64,000 nucleotides of DNA, taken from assembly GCA_963738305.1 (NCBI GenBank), contig CAVTVU010000001.1, forward strand, positions 1,391,993 to 1,455,992. The letters run 5' to 3'. Each line of letters opens with the position of its first letter. The stretch's first letter is position 1. Position numbers and translations under genes: made by a program. Under the pieces are notes generated by a model. It was not told the origin of the DNA and made no database searches. It was given only the letters and a program-made list of their open reading frames with translations. Below, piece by piece: positions 56,494 to 64,000 of this stretch. Source of the DNA: JBBRHQ01 sp963738305. Its GTDB lineage: Bacteria > Actinomycetota > Thermoleophilia > Solirubrobacterales > 70-9.

Positions 56494-57519
56494 TTAGGGC
56501 GAGAGCGTCAGCTTGGCCCGCAGCTCGTCGCCGGTAACGATCACGGCGGCCCCGAGCGGGGCGGCCGAGATCGCGAGCCGCCCCAGCATCCCGGCAGCTG
56601 GGCTCGGCGCCCCGAGCGCCCGGCGGATGGTCGCGGCTGAGACCGCGAAGCTCGCCCGGCCATCCCCGTCAGGCAGGACCCGGTCACCGGCGGGCGCGGG
56701 CCCGATCTCCGAGAACAGGTCGAGGACCGGTTCCGTGAGCCGGGGGCCGAGGGAGGCAGAGGCCTTGCCAAGTCGCCGCATCCAGGGCTCTGCCCGCGCC
56801 ATCGCCGCCGCGTCGGGGTCATCCCTCCGCAGCTGGGCGAGGTCGGCATAGACCTCCAGCGGCTCCCTGCGGGGCAGCTCACCGATCAGCGACTTGACCT
56901 CGCCGTCGTCGAGCTGGGCATCGGCCTTGCCGTCCCGCCGATCTATCGAGGCCCGCAAGGAGGACGGGTCATCCGCCGCGAGCATCACCCCGTCACGGAC
57001 CGCGAACGCCGTTTGGGGGGAGTCATAGATCCGCGCTTCGTCCCGCTTCCCTACAAAGCGCATCGGCCCACTCGCCGCCGAGCGCCTGAAGAGTCGCGCC
57101 ATCGCCCCGGTTTGATCGGTGACGAGGACGACCAGGACCCGCGGCTCAGCCGGGCTCGAACCGGGCTCCAACCCGACCGCCAGCTGCGAGACGGGCAGCC
57201 CGTCGCCGGGCTCGGGGTCCTCCGAGCGCACCAGCGCGGCGAGGCCGCCGAGCGGGAGCCCGGCTGCGGAGAGGCGGGCCAGGAAGCTGGAGCGGATCGA
57301 CTCCCAGGGACCGAACCCCGAGAGCTCGGCTGCCATCGCGGAGCGCTCGGCGGCGAGCTCGGGGGCGGTGTCGAGGAGGGCGACGAGGGGAGCGTCGGCC
57401 GGAAAGAAGCGCAGCGCCTCGGCGCGCGCGTCCACGGTCCGCTTCGGGCCCGAGCTTCCGCAACCGGCAAGCATCAGGACGGCGAGACCGAGCGCGGCGA
57501 GCAGGCCTCCTCTGCGCAT
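56494..57519 (-). CDS. Lipoprotein of unknown function
   Basis: This intact 341-residue protein starts MRRGGLLAALGLAVLMLAGCGSS, a lipoprotein signal with lipobox LAGC and Cys20 as the lipidated residue. The mature part contains a repeated pattern of hydrophobic strands and Asp-rich turns (FFPADAPLVALLDT, VLVVLVTDQTGAMARLF, TAFAVRDGVMLAADDPSS), recalling DUF3352-type actinobacterial proteins that begin with a statement-like PADAPLVALLD segment. I would not go beyond DUF3352-like. It is the second gene of a two-gene unit, 11 bases after the glucoamylase-like gene, so it may help that enzyme at the membrane. Confidence 0.6.
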   Translation of the reverse strand: MRRGGLLAALGLAVLMLAGCGSSGPKRTVDARAEALRFFPADAPLVALLDTAPELAAERSAMAAELSGFGPWESIRSSFLARLSAAGLPLGGLAALVRSEDPEPGDGLPVSQLAVGLEPGSSPAEPRVLVVLVTDQTGAMARLFRRSAASGPMRFVGKRDEARIYDSPQTAFAVRDGVMLAADDPSSLRASIDRRDGKADAQLDDGEVKSLIGELPRREPLEVYADLAQLRRDDPDAAAMARAEPWMRRLGKASASLGPRLTEPVLDLFSEIGPAPAGDRVLPDGDGRASFAVSAATIRRALGAPSPAAGMLGRLAISAAPLGAAVIVTGDELRAKLTLSP

Positions 57520-57530
57520 CGCCCTGGACG

Positions 57531-59124
57531 TTACCCACCCTCCCCGGGCGGCGGGAAGAGCTGCTGCAGCGCCAGCGCGCTGAAGGCGTGCGACCAGCCG
57601 AGCGGAGTGGTCGAGCGGGGGACCCCGGCGGCGGCTTCAACCCGTTCGGGCAGGGCCCCGGCCGGGGTCGCGGCACGGCGCAGGTCCGCCAGCAGCCTTC
57701 TGGCCGGCGCCCGGTCACCGAGGGTTGCCAGCGCCCAGGCCGACCAGGCGGTGGGCGCGCTCCACGCATCCTCGCCGGGCCAGTCCTGCGAGGGCTCGAT
57801 CCCGAAGCGTCCCGCGGCGCCGAGCAGCGTTCGTAACGAGCGGCGTACCTGCCCGGACGAGGGCAGGCCTCGGGAATGGCTGAGCGGCCCAGGCAGCGGC
57901 CGAATCGACTCCCGAGGAGGGATCGCCGGCGCGGCGAACGAGTCCGGCAGGAGTCCCGAACAGGTGGCGCAACCTGGCGGCGGGGACGCCGGCCGCGATG
58001 GCATTGCCCACGTAATCTCCGCCCTCGCCGGAGCCCTCACCGTAATCGGCCTGCGACCTCCAGGGCGCGGTCGCGCTCGGGGCCGGCCGCCCGGCGGCGA
58101 GGTCGGCGGCCCGGACCCAGCCTGCCGCGTCCCCCTGTGCGGCGCGGCCGCCGACCGGGCTTCCGTCACCGTGGAAGCGAGCCGCGGCGCGGAGATCGAG
58201 CGAGGACAGGAAGCCGGCGACCCGCCTCGCCTCGCGCCGGTGCCCGGCGCCGGCGAAGGCGATCGCCGTCGCGGCCGCGTCTCGCGGCCAGACGTACGCC
58301 CATCCGTCGCGAATCCCAGCCGCCATCGCCCCACTGCGACGGTCGGTGAGGGCGCGCAGGACGAGCAGCGAGCGCTGCCGCAGCCGCACCGCCCAGGCGG
58401 GAGCCGGCGCCAGTGGGTGCCCGCTGGCGAGCCAGCGGCGGTCGGCGCGCGACGCAGCGGCGATCAGGGCCGCGGCGGAGCGCCGTGGCCGCGCGCCATC
58501 CTGATCGCACACGACGCTCGCATCGAGGCTTCCCCGCCCCGCCCACTCGAGCCGCGGCGGCGACGCCCCGGCGAGGGTCGCGGTCGGTGAGCGGCACGCG
58601 GCGGCGCCCCTCAGGTTCAGGCTCAGGATCAGCCGCAACCCCTCGCCAGGCGCCCCGCGGACGCCGATCCGGCGGGCCAGGGCTCCGTCTCGCGCGGCGT
58701 CGGTCAGCGTCACCCGCGCCCGCCCCAGCCACGCGACGGTACGAAGGACGTTGGTGCGCGGCAGGTAGCGCTGGCGGATCCGTCGCGCGCGCCACAGGGG
58801 CAGGGGTATGCCGCCGCCCGCGGAGGCCCTGACGACGATCCCGGTGTCGGGGGAAACGCTCCCTGCCGCCTGACGCTCTGCGGGGTTGGCGATCAGTCCC
58901 CGCCCTGCCGGCCCCGGCGCGCGCAGGTCGGCGACGTCGCCGTAGGCGTCGATGGCGGCGGCGAGGTCGCCGCTGCCGACCACGGCGACCCCGAGGAAGG
59001 GCGCCGGCATGCCCGGCGGGGCTGGAGGGGTTCGTGGATCGGCAATCGAGCCCCCGGAGAGGGACGCCGCCGCCACGGCGGTCACGGAGCCCAGCACCAC
59101 AGCCGTCCTGAGGAGCCGGTTCAC
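57531..59124 (-). CDS. Secreted GH15-type glucoamylase-like protein (one frameshift)
   Basis: From a GTG at 59124 the protein (about 530 residues) has a signal helix (VNRLLRTAVVLGSVTAVAAA). A beta-rich N-terminal domain (about 30-220) is followed by an (alpha/alpha)6 barrel with GWAYVWPRDAAATAIAFAGAG, the W-P-R-D motif of GH15 enzymes, and DYGEGSGEGGDYVGNAI. After a break near 57905 it continues as FGIEPSQDWPGEDAWSAPTAWSAW and LPERVEAAAG, with the Glu at the GH15 catalytic-base position, ending PLGWSHAFSALALQQL. It would release glucose from alpha-glucans or act on a glycan. The two acidic residues are visible, but substrate specificity is not. Confidence 0.7.
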
Positions 59125-59198
59125 GGTTTCAGCGCTGCGGCGGGGCCGACACTGCCGGCCATGTTCGCATTCCCGTCGATCCCGGCTCAGGCGGAGAG

Positions 59199-59204
59199 TA
59201 GAGT
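59199..59204 (+). promoter_or_regulatory. Putative -10 box TAGAGT of the gene at 59215
   Basis: TAGAGT lies ten bases before the ATG at 59215 and supports that start over the ATG at 59161. Confidence 0.4.
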
Positions 59205-59214
59205 CGGTGCTCCC

Positions 59215-59679
59215 ATGAAAAGGGTCATCGACCACCGACCTGGCTGGTTATCCGCAAGCCTGGCGCTGGTCTCGCTCCTGTTGCTGGGTCTGTTGGCGGT
59301 TCGTGTGGCGACACAGCGCTCAGCCCCACCGGACGCGGGCCTCCGGGCCTCCGAGCTTGCTTCGCGCACTGCCCGGGGCTGTCCCGCCGCAGGGGCGCGC
59401 AGGCTGCCTCCCGCCGGGATCGCCTCGGCGACCAGAGCGGCGCTGCGGAGTTTCGGCGACCAGCCGGCTCGCGCTCGCTTCGCCGCCGTCGCATCCTCTT
59501 CGGGAATCCGCGGCAGGCCCATCCTCACCATCGAACGCTGCGGACGGCGCGTCTTCCGCCGCACCGTCGTCGTCTTTCTCCACTTGCCCCGGCTCGGGTT
59601 CAGCGCCAGCCTCTCGCAGGCGGTGGTCTACGTATCCCGCTTCGCTGACGGCTACCGGGTCTGGGAGCAAATCCACTAG
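59215..59679 (+). CDS. Single-helix anchored extracytoplasmic protein, unknown function
   Basis: The 154-residue protein starts MKRVIDHRPGWLSASLALVS, with one N-terminal helix at about 12-29 that acts as an anchor or signal. The remainder is extracytoplasmic, with two cysteines (TARGCPAAG and IERCGRRVF) that could pair. The C-terminal part (LTIERCGRRVFRRTVVVFLHL through VVYVSRFADGYRVWEQIH) looks like an all-beta secreted domain. I recognise no family. It is the last gene before the tRNA. Confidence 0.5.
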   Translation: MKRVIDHRPGWLSASLALVSLLLLGLLAVRVATQRSAPPDAGLRASELASRTARGCPAAGARRLPPAGIASATRAALRSFGDQPARARFAAVASSSGIRGRPILTIERCGRRVFRRTVVVFLHLPRLGFSASLSQAVVYVSRFADGYRVWEQIH

Positions 59680-59809
59680 ACGTGATCAGGGTCCCTTCGA
59701 TCGCTTGAACGACGCTGGAATCGCACTGGATCGGCGCCGAATCAAGCTCTACGCGGTGGCGCTAGCCTTCCCCTGCCAGGCGGCGGCCACGTCCTCGCCG
59801 GGCATCCCA

Positions 59810-59882
59810 GGCGAGGTAGCTCAGTTGGTAGAGCACACGACTGAAAATCGTGGTGTCCCCGGTTCGATTCCGGGCCTCGCCA
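59810..59882 (+). tRNA. tRNA-Phe (GAA)
   Basis: The 73-base gene folds fully. The acceptor stem is GGCGAGG with CCTCGCC and discriminator A. The D arm is GCTC-AGTTGGTA-GAGC. The anticodon arm is CACGA-CTGAAAA-TCGTG with anticodon GAA, and the T arm is CCCGG-TTCGATT-CCGGG. CCA is not encoded. Genes downstream are of accessory character, so the 3' end of this tRNA could have served as an integration site, although no integrase or repeated tRNA end is seen in the window. Confidence 0.95.
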
Positions 59883-60314
59883 TTCAGGTCAGAGATTTCC
59901 CATTGCAGAGCCGTTTCTGGGCCCTCTTGGTCTCCACCCCGACGAACCGGCGCTGGTCAACCGTGGTTGCCCTGGATCGAACGCCCCCGGTTGTGGATTT
60001 GGCTCTGTAGCAGGGAATTCTCGGCCAGACGCTTCGAACCGTGGTGACCCCGAGTGCTTGGTCGTGTTGCTCCGCGTTCGAGTCCCCAGGGCTTCGGGCA
60101 CCCACACGACGTGCTGATCCCTGCCTTGACGTCACCCGCGCGGCACCGCCCGAGGCGCCGCGGGAGACGATCTCCCGTTGATCTCCCAATGAATCCGGTG
60201 GCCAGTCGAGTGCCCAGTTGGGCGGGTCGGGGATCCAGAACCGAGCAGCCCGGCTGCGCGGCAACACCGGGATCGCCGCGCCCGTGAGTAGGCTCGCCGG
60301 CCGACGAACCTGCG
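59883..60314 (+). other. Gene-poor stretch after tRNA-Phe
   Basis: I see no gene with believable coding character in these 430 bases. A tRNA-like T-loop sequence (GTTCGAGTCCCC near 60080) occurs, but no acceptor or anticodon stem can be formed around it. TAGGCT at 60289-60294 may be the -10 of the gene starting at 60315. The stretch probably marks the edge of an inserted segment. Confidence 0.4.
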
Positions 60315-60659
60315 ATGCCCTTCCCGACGATCGGACAGCCGATGCCTCGCGCCGCCGATGCCCACGCGAGAGACGAAAAGTGGCGCGGCTGGATCCTCGC
60401 CGCCCACGGGCACGGCGAGGACTGGGCGCATGTGTTCGACGTTGGACCGGGCGACAGCGAGCGAATCTGGGCCGCGATCGCGGCGGCCATTCGCGATACG
60501 CCGGTCTCGATCGTGCGCGACCGGGCACCGCATGGAGTCGTCTGCGGCATCGAGGTCACGCTCACGATCAACGACCGAACGGCGCCGGTCGCCACCGCAT
60601 GGCACTACCCCGACGAGGACTCGGCGCCGCGGTTCGTTACCGCCTATCCGAGCGCCTAA
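60315..60659 (+). CDS. DUF6883-like small protein
   Basis: The frame gives 114 residues (105 from ATG 60342). It has WILAAHGHGEDWAHVFDVG, a helix with ERIWAAIAAAIRD, then PHGVVCGIEVTLTIN and a terminal WHYPDEDSAPRFVTAYPSA. The order helix, strand with a conserved glycine, and a final PR-LVTAY-type ending resembles DUF6883 proteins, often found in mobile or toxin-related contexts. The identification is from memory of the pattern. It is followed after nine bases by a DUF4926-like gene, a pairing known from accessory regions. Confidence 0.5.
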   Translation: MPFPTIGQPMPRAADAHARDEKWRGWILAAHGHGEDWAHVFDVGPGDSERIWAAIAAAIRDTPVSIVRDRAPHGVVCGIEVTLTINDRTAPVATAWHYPDEDSAPRFVTAYPSA

Positions 60660-60668
60660 CATGAGCTT

Positions 60669-60869
60669 GTGGCCGTAGTCCGCGAGATCACCGCCTTCGA
60701 CCGGGTCAAGCTGCTCGAGCCTGTCGACGACGTGCCCGCCGGGGCCCGTGGCGGGGTGCTCGAACTTCGCGATGGCGACGTCGCGATGGTGGAGATCACT
60801 ACGCCCAAGCTCGACGCGGCCGAAAGAATCGTCTTCGTGCCGCTCGCAAAACTCCGGCGCATCAGCTGA
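60669..60869 (+). CDS. DUF4926-like small protein
   Basis: From a GTG at 60669 the 66-residue protein reads VAVVREITAFDRVKLLEPVDDVPAGARGGVLEL, then ERIVFVPLAKLRRIS. FDRVKLL followed by a PAGA-x-G strand pattern is the DUF4926 arrangement of a small SH3-like barrel. TAACAT at 60657-60662, overlapping the previous stop, could be a -10 six bases from the start. Together with the preceding gene it may form a two-gene functional unit, possibly effector and partner. Confidence 0.5.
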   Translation: MAVVREITAFDRVKLLEPVDDVPAGARGGVLELRDGDVAMVEITTPKLDAAERIVFVPLAKLRRIS

Positions 60870-60906
60870 TACGCACCGAGCGGACTTGCGTTCGCGGCGG
60901 CAGGCC

Positions 60907-60924
60907 GCCTGCGCTTTCGCAGGC
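60907..60924 (+). terminator. Hairpin downstream of the DUF4926-like gene
   Basis: GCCTGCG-CTTT-CGCAGGC is a perfect seven-base stem with a four-base loop, 38 bases after the stop. No T-run follows, so it is a weak terminator or an RNA-stabilising hairpin. A second stem (CCCGCTC with GAGCGGG) lies near 60962-60990. Confidence 0.4.
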
Positions 60925-61084
60925 ACGCGGAAGCGAGCGTCTCCTCAGGCGCGCAAGAGATGCCCGCTCCGGACGATTTTGGAGAGCGGGGCCAGAACGC
61001 CGTCTGGGCCAGCGTTCGCGAATGTCCCCTGAGCCCTACCGGTAGTTTCCGTCCCGATCGCGTGACGATCGAATGGAGACAGAA

Positions 61085-61510
61085 ATGAGGGTCTACATCT
61101 GGAGCGACGGCGCTGCCATGCCGAACGGCGGTCCCGCCGGGGCGGGGTACGTCGTCGTGGGCATGGGCGGCGTGCACTTGCTCGGCTCGGAACCGCTCGG
61201 CGACAGGACGAACAACGTTGCCGAGTACATGGCGGTTCGGAACGCGCTGCGGGCCGCGGCCGACGCGGGCGCGACGTCGGCTTACGTGCGGATGGACTCG
61301 GCGGTGGTCGTCGGCCACCTCACTGGGGCATCGCGTGCGCGGGCCGAGCACCTGATCCAGCTCAAGGAGGAGGTCGAAGCGCAGAAGGCCCGGTATCCAG
61401 GGGGGGTCAGGTTCGCTCGGATTTCCAGGGCGCAGAACGGAGTTGCCGACGAGCTCGCGAAGAACGGCGCGCGGGCCTCGAAGGCGCTAAGCGCCGATCG
61501 GCGGCGATAG
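61085..61510 (+). CDS. RNase HI-like protein
   Basis: The ATG at 61085 follows a GGAGA sequence; an ATG at 61073 is also possible. The protein of about 141 residues has the RNase H acidic residues in order: IWSDGAAMPNGGPAGAGYVV (Asp), NNVAEYMAVRNAL (Glu), YVRMDSAVVVGHLTG (Asp) and RAQNGVADELAKNGA (Asp). It would cut the RNA strand of RNA-DNA hybrids. The length, without an N-terminal hybrid-binding domain, fits the short actinobacterial or phage type. A perfect hairpin follows the stop. Confidence 0.8.
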   Translation: MRVYIWSDGAAMPNGGPAGAGYVVVGMGGVHLLGSEPLGDRTNNVAEYMAVRNALRAAADAGATSAYVRMDSAVVVGHLTGASRARAEHLIQLKEEVEAQKARYPGGVRFARISRAQNGVADELAKNGARASKALSADRRR

Positions 61511-61522
61511 GTGCGCGTCAAG

Positions 61523-61541
61523 CGGCGAGCGTTGCTCGCCG
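61523..61541 (+). terminator. Hairpin after the RNase HI-like gene
   Basis: CGGCGAGC-GTT-GCTCGCCG is a perfect eight-base stem with a three-base loop, 12 bases after the stop. The T-run is absent, as is common in high-GC actinobacterial terminators. Confidence 0.55.
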
Positions 61542-61617
61542 ATGTCGGCTCGCTATCGCAATGCGCGAGAGCAGGCAGTCGCCTGGGTCTATTTGGCTTA
61601 GTCGCCGCCCGCCCCAG

Positions 61618-62016
61618 TTACTCGCTCATGGTGTCGCCATGGCGATGGGCGACCTTCCACCCACCGCCCTCGCGTCGGTAGACCTGCATCGCCCGCAACG
61701 TGTAGGTACGGGGCTGACCCTCGACGGAGGTCGAAGTGCGCTCAAGGCCCGCCGTATAGGCCATGTCGCCGAGCACGTCATACGACTGCAGCTCGAACGC
61801 ATAGGACTTGCAGTCCGAGAAGCTCCTGGCCAGCAAAGTGAAGAGTTCGTCAATCTCGCTCTGGCCCTGGGCGTTTCGCCAGGCACCGAGGACGCTCACA
61901 GGCTCGTTGCGCGACCACAGCTCCCGGCGGGGGGCTGAGTCGCCGTTGTGCAGCGCTACCTCAGCTTCATACAGCTTCGAGTTAACCCAGCGGAGGAACT
62001 CGTCGTGGTCGCTCAT
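61618..62016 (-). CDS. SnoaL/NTF2-like protein
   Basis: From ATG 62016 the 132-residue protein has a helical start (MSDHDEFLRWVNSKLYEAEVALHNGD), WSRNEPVSVLGAW, FTLLARSFSDCKSYAFELQS and the terminal strands TYTLRAMQVYRREGGGWKVAHRHGD. This alternating pattern, with the W-K-V-x-H-R-H ending, is typical of DUF4440/SnoaL-like cone-shaped barrels that bind or isomerise small hydrophobic molecules. The substrate is unknown. It is antisense to its neighbours and has no partner gene. Confidence 0.7.
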   Translation of the reverse strand: MSDHDEFLRWVNSKLYEAEVALHNGDSAPRRELWSRNEPVSVLGAWRNAQGQSEIDELFTLLARSFSDCKSYAFELQSYDVLGDMAYTAGLERTSTSVEGQPRTYTLRAMQVYRREGGGWKVAHRHGDTMSE

Positions 62017-62169
62017 GCGGTCAGCGCCTTCTTCCGACTCAACGTAGCGAAGCGCGACCAGTCGCGGGTCCTGCTTAGCGCGATCACGAGTAGTCGGTCG
62101 GATCCTCGTGCGGACAGCCAAGCTGTTGACCAGCAAGCGTCTAGCCTCGGGACCCACCGGAGAGGACCA

Positions 62170-63425
62170 GTGGCGGACTACATCTTTGACGACATCGAGC
62201 GGACCAGCCTCGCCCTCGAAGGCGCTCGGAGGACGAGTTCACTTTTTTCAACCGCGTCGATGACCCGGCCTTCGAGCGAATCCGGGGCCTCTTGGAATCC
62301 TGGTTCGAGCGCTACGCCGTCGAGGAAAGGAGGCGCGTCACAGGCCTGAGGCAAAGATTCCGTTCGGGTCGCGATGAGGATTCACCGGCGCGCTGTGGGA
62401 GCTCTACCTCCACGAAACCTTCTTCCGGCTGGGCTGCGACGTGGCCGTCGATCCTCCGGTACCGGTGGAGAAATCGACTTCCTATCGCCCGGAAACCCTT
62501 CAGGGCATATGTCGAAGCGACGGTGCTGTTGGTCTCCGCGATTCCGGTGACGATCAGAGCCCAGGGACCGCCCTAGCGATGGACGCGGTGACGACGCGTT
62601 CCACGGCGAACTTGGTCTCAAGGTTGAGAGCGTCCTTCCCGGACCAGGAAACCCTCCCACGGCGAGATTGACCGCTGCGGCCGAACGCTGCATGGCCAAG
62701 TACGAGTGGGAGGAAGTTCGTCCGAAGCTGGAAACCGGCGGAATCGAAAGCTCCCCATCGACAGGGTCGAAGCCGGGGGCTGGATCGTCAACGTAATCTT
62801 GGCCACGCTCGTCGGCAGCTCGCGGGGTCCGGGACTTCCAGACAATCATGATGGAGCCGCCACGCGGCGGGATGAGCTTCGCCCGGGAGGCAATGCTGAA
62901 GAAGTTGCGCGCCAAAGCCCGTAAGTACCGGTGCCTCGATGCCCCGTATCTCATCGCGCTGAATTCGCTCACGATGGCCGGGGACGACCTAGACGTTGAG
63001 CAGGCACTCTACGGGCCCCAGGTGGTCCACTTCCACATTCAGAACCCGGGCTCCGCTGAGCTTGGTCGCATTCCTCAGGGCCTTTGGCAGCGCGGCGCCC
63101 AAACCAGTTACTCGCGCGTCACAGGGACCCTGGTCGCGACCGATTTCGGGATCAACGCCGTTGGCAAGACCTGGCCGCGGCTTGGCGAAATCCCTCGGCT
63201 GCTAAGCCCCTCACTCGCCTTCGAGCTGCCGTGGCCAACGGGCACGGGAGACTTGCAGCGAAACGTGATCGAGAAGTCAGACTCCACGGTTGACCCTGCC
63301 AGGTCTTCGGCCTCCGTCCGGCTGGCCCGGCGAACCATTCGCAGCGAGACATCGCCAGCGGAGGAGACTGGCCTAGACGGAGGCTGTCGCTTCGCGCGAA
63401 GGGCAAAGAGGTGGCCTTCGACTAA
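62170..63425 (+). pseudogene. Nuclease-like protein with a PD-(D/E)xK-type motif region, multiply frameshifted
   Basis: From a GTG with GGAGAGG upstream, the reconstructed protein (about 415 residues) opens VADYIFDDIERTSLALE, then FFNRVDDPAFERIRGLLESWFERY, RFRSGRD and LWELYLHETFFRLGCDVAVDPPVP. GGEIDFLSP and YVEATVL follow, an acidic pattern like a PD-(D/E)xK core with Thr in place of the catalytic Lys. The second half has RKYRCLDAPYLIALNSL, LDVEQALYGPQVV, TDFGINAVGKTWPRL and DSTVDPARVFGL, ending KGKEVAFD and stop. I know this as a conserved actinobacterial protein of unknown function seen in accessory contexts. At least eight frame changes are needed, so it may be decayed. Confidence 0.5.
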
Positions 63426-63453
63426 CTTCACGCAATCGCTAGACCGCGGACCG

Positions 63454-64000
63454 ATGACTACCCGGACCACCTTGAGAGGGTCGCCGCTGCGTTGGTCTCT
63501 AACGAGATCGAGGCGGCTGCCGCGTTATTGGCCCCGATTGCCGAACCAACGCGGACGGTAACCGTCCGCAAAGAACCGTCTGAACCCTGATCGCCTCGAT
63601 CTACAAGCGTGATCGGTTCCGTTGTCGCTACTGCGGGTGCCGCGTGATTCCGACCCAGGTCATGCGACTCATTGCTCACTTCTTCCCAGAGGATTTTCCG
63701 TATCACCCGAATTGGAAGGGAGGGGAGACACACCCAGCGATCCCATCACGCAGCGCCACCCTGGACCACGTGGTCCCCTGGACAGCCGGGGGGACGAACG
63801 ACCCCGACAATCTCGTCTGCGCCTGCTGGATTTGCAACCAGACGAAGGGCGATCTCCTCCTTGAACAGCTCGGCTGGAAGTTGCTTTCAATTTCGGGCGA
63901 CACGGATTGGGACGGCCTGACCGGTTACTACCGCCCGCTATGGGAGTTGGCCGGATCCCCGACGACGGCTGACCACCCGTTCTGGATACGGCTCTTTGCC
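63454..64000 (+). CDS. HNH endonuclease (3' truncated by the window, frameshifted)
   Basis: The readable part has DDYPDHLERVAAALVSNEIEA up to a frame break near 63588, then IASIYKRDRFRCRYCGCRVI with the first Cys-x2-Cys pair, and ATLDHVVPWTAGGTNDPDNLV with the catalytic His of the HNH motif. ACWICNQTKGD follows with the second Cys-x2-Cys. The zinc-binding pairs are separated by a longer insert than usual (about 65 residues). The start is not fixed: ATG 63454 is in another frame from the readable segment. Such proteins act as restriction or homing-type nucleases or in repair. The sequence runs off the window end. Confidence 0.75.

Noticed and set aside
60050..60105. A possible second tRNA or tRNA fragment (GTTCGAGTCCCC)
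   Set aside because: Only a T-loop-like sequence is present; no pairing acceptor, D or anticodon stem can be formed, so it was not called as RNA or as an att site.

Overview
The window is about 64 kb of GC-rich DNA from an actinobacterium. Gene content (propionyl-CoA/methylmalonyl-CoA enzymes, DtxR and dodecin proteins, many GT-C and sulfatase-like membrane proteins) and frequent TANNNT hexamers 6-10 bases before start codons fit the Thermoleophilia/Solirubrobacterales; that placement is inference. About half of the genes carry one or more +/-1 reading-frame breaks, several in short homopolymers (for example 13405, 29446, 31036), while others are intact over 1.5-2 kb. I read most breaks as sequence indels, so many entries are reconstructions across frames.

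Layout. 1-1966: the end of a hydrolase gene, then a broken polytopic membrane protein framed by a 62-base direct repeat. 1967-3592: methylmalonyl-CoA mutase large subunit. 3640-14781: a surface-polysaccharide region with GT39-type and GT2 glycosyltransferases, two overlapping methyltransferases, two large membrane proteins, a hexapeptide acetyltransferase and a PhyH-type oxygenase. 14786-19378: two paralogous OafA-type acyltransferases around propionyl-CoA carboxylase beta. 19433-20913: an ornithine cyclodeaminase-family enzyme, a small protein and a dodecin-like protein. 21104-25898: sulfate assimilation (rhodanese, sulfite reductase, APS reductase, ATP sulfurylase, APS kinase). 25929-32755: a GT39 protein, a TetR/MFS efflux pair, a PHP phosphoesterase and the biotin-carrying acyl-CoA carboxylase alpha subunit.

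32910-48796: the most distinctive region. It holds four membrane-anchored alkaline-phosphatase-superfamily proteins with threonine at the sulfatase formylglycine position, one classical secreted sulfatase, a kinase-like/methyltransferase fusion, a GNAT, a methyltransferase, a HAD hydrolase and sucCD. 48844-59679: housekeeping genes (aminotransferase, DtxR regulator, SDR, HAD phosphatase, folP, a DUF1998-type helicase, a LOG-like protein, a lipoprotein and a GH15-type glucoamylase). 59810-64000: tRNA-Phe(GAA) followed by an accessory islet with two small proteins resembling the DUF6883 and DUF4926 families, an RNase HI-like protein, an NTF2-like protein, a broken nuclease-like protein and a truncated HNH endonuclease.

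Together, the carboxylase alpha and beta subunits, the mutase and succinyl-CoA synthetase make most of a propionyl-CoA to succinate route; epimerase and the B12-binding mutase subunit are not in view. The sulfur genes make sulfide, and the APS kinase also makes PAPS, which could supply sulfation of the surface glycans suggested by the glycosyltransferase and sulfatase genes.
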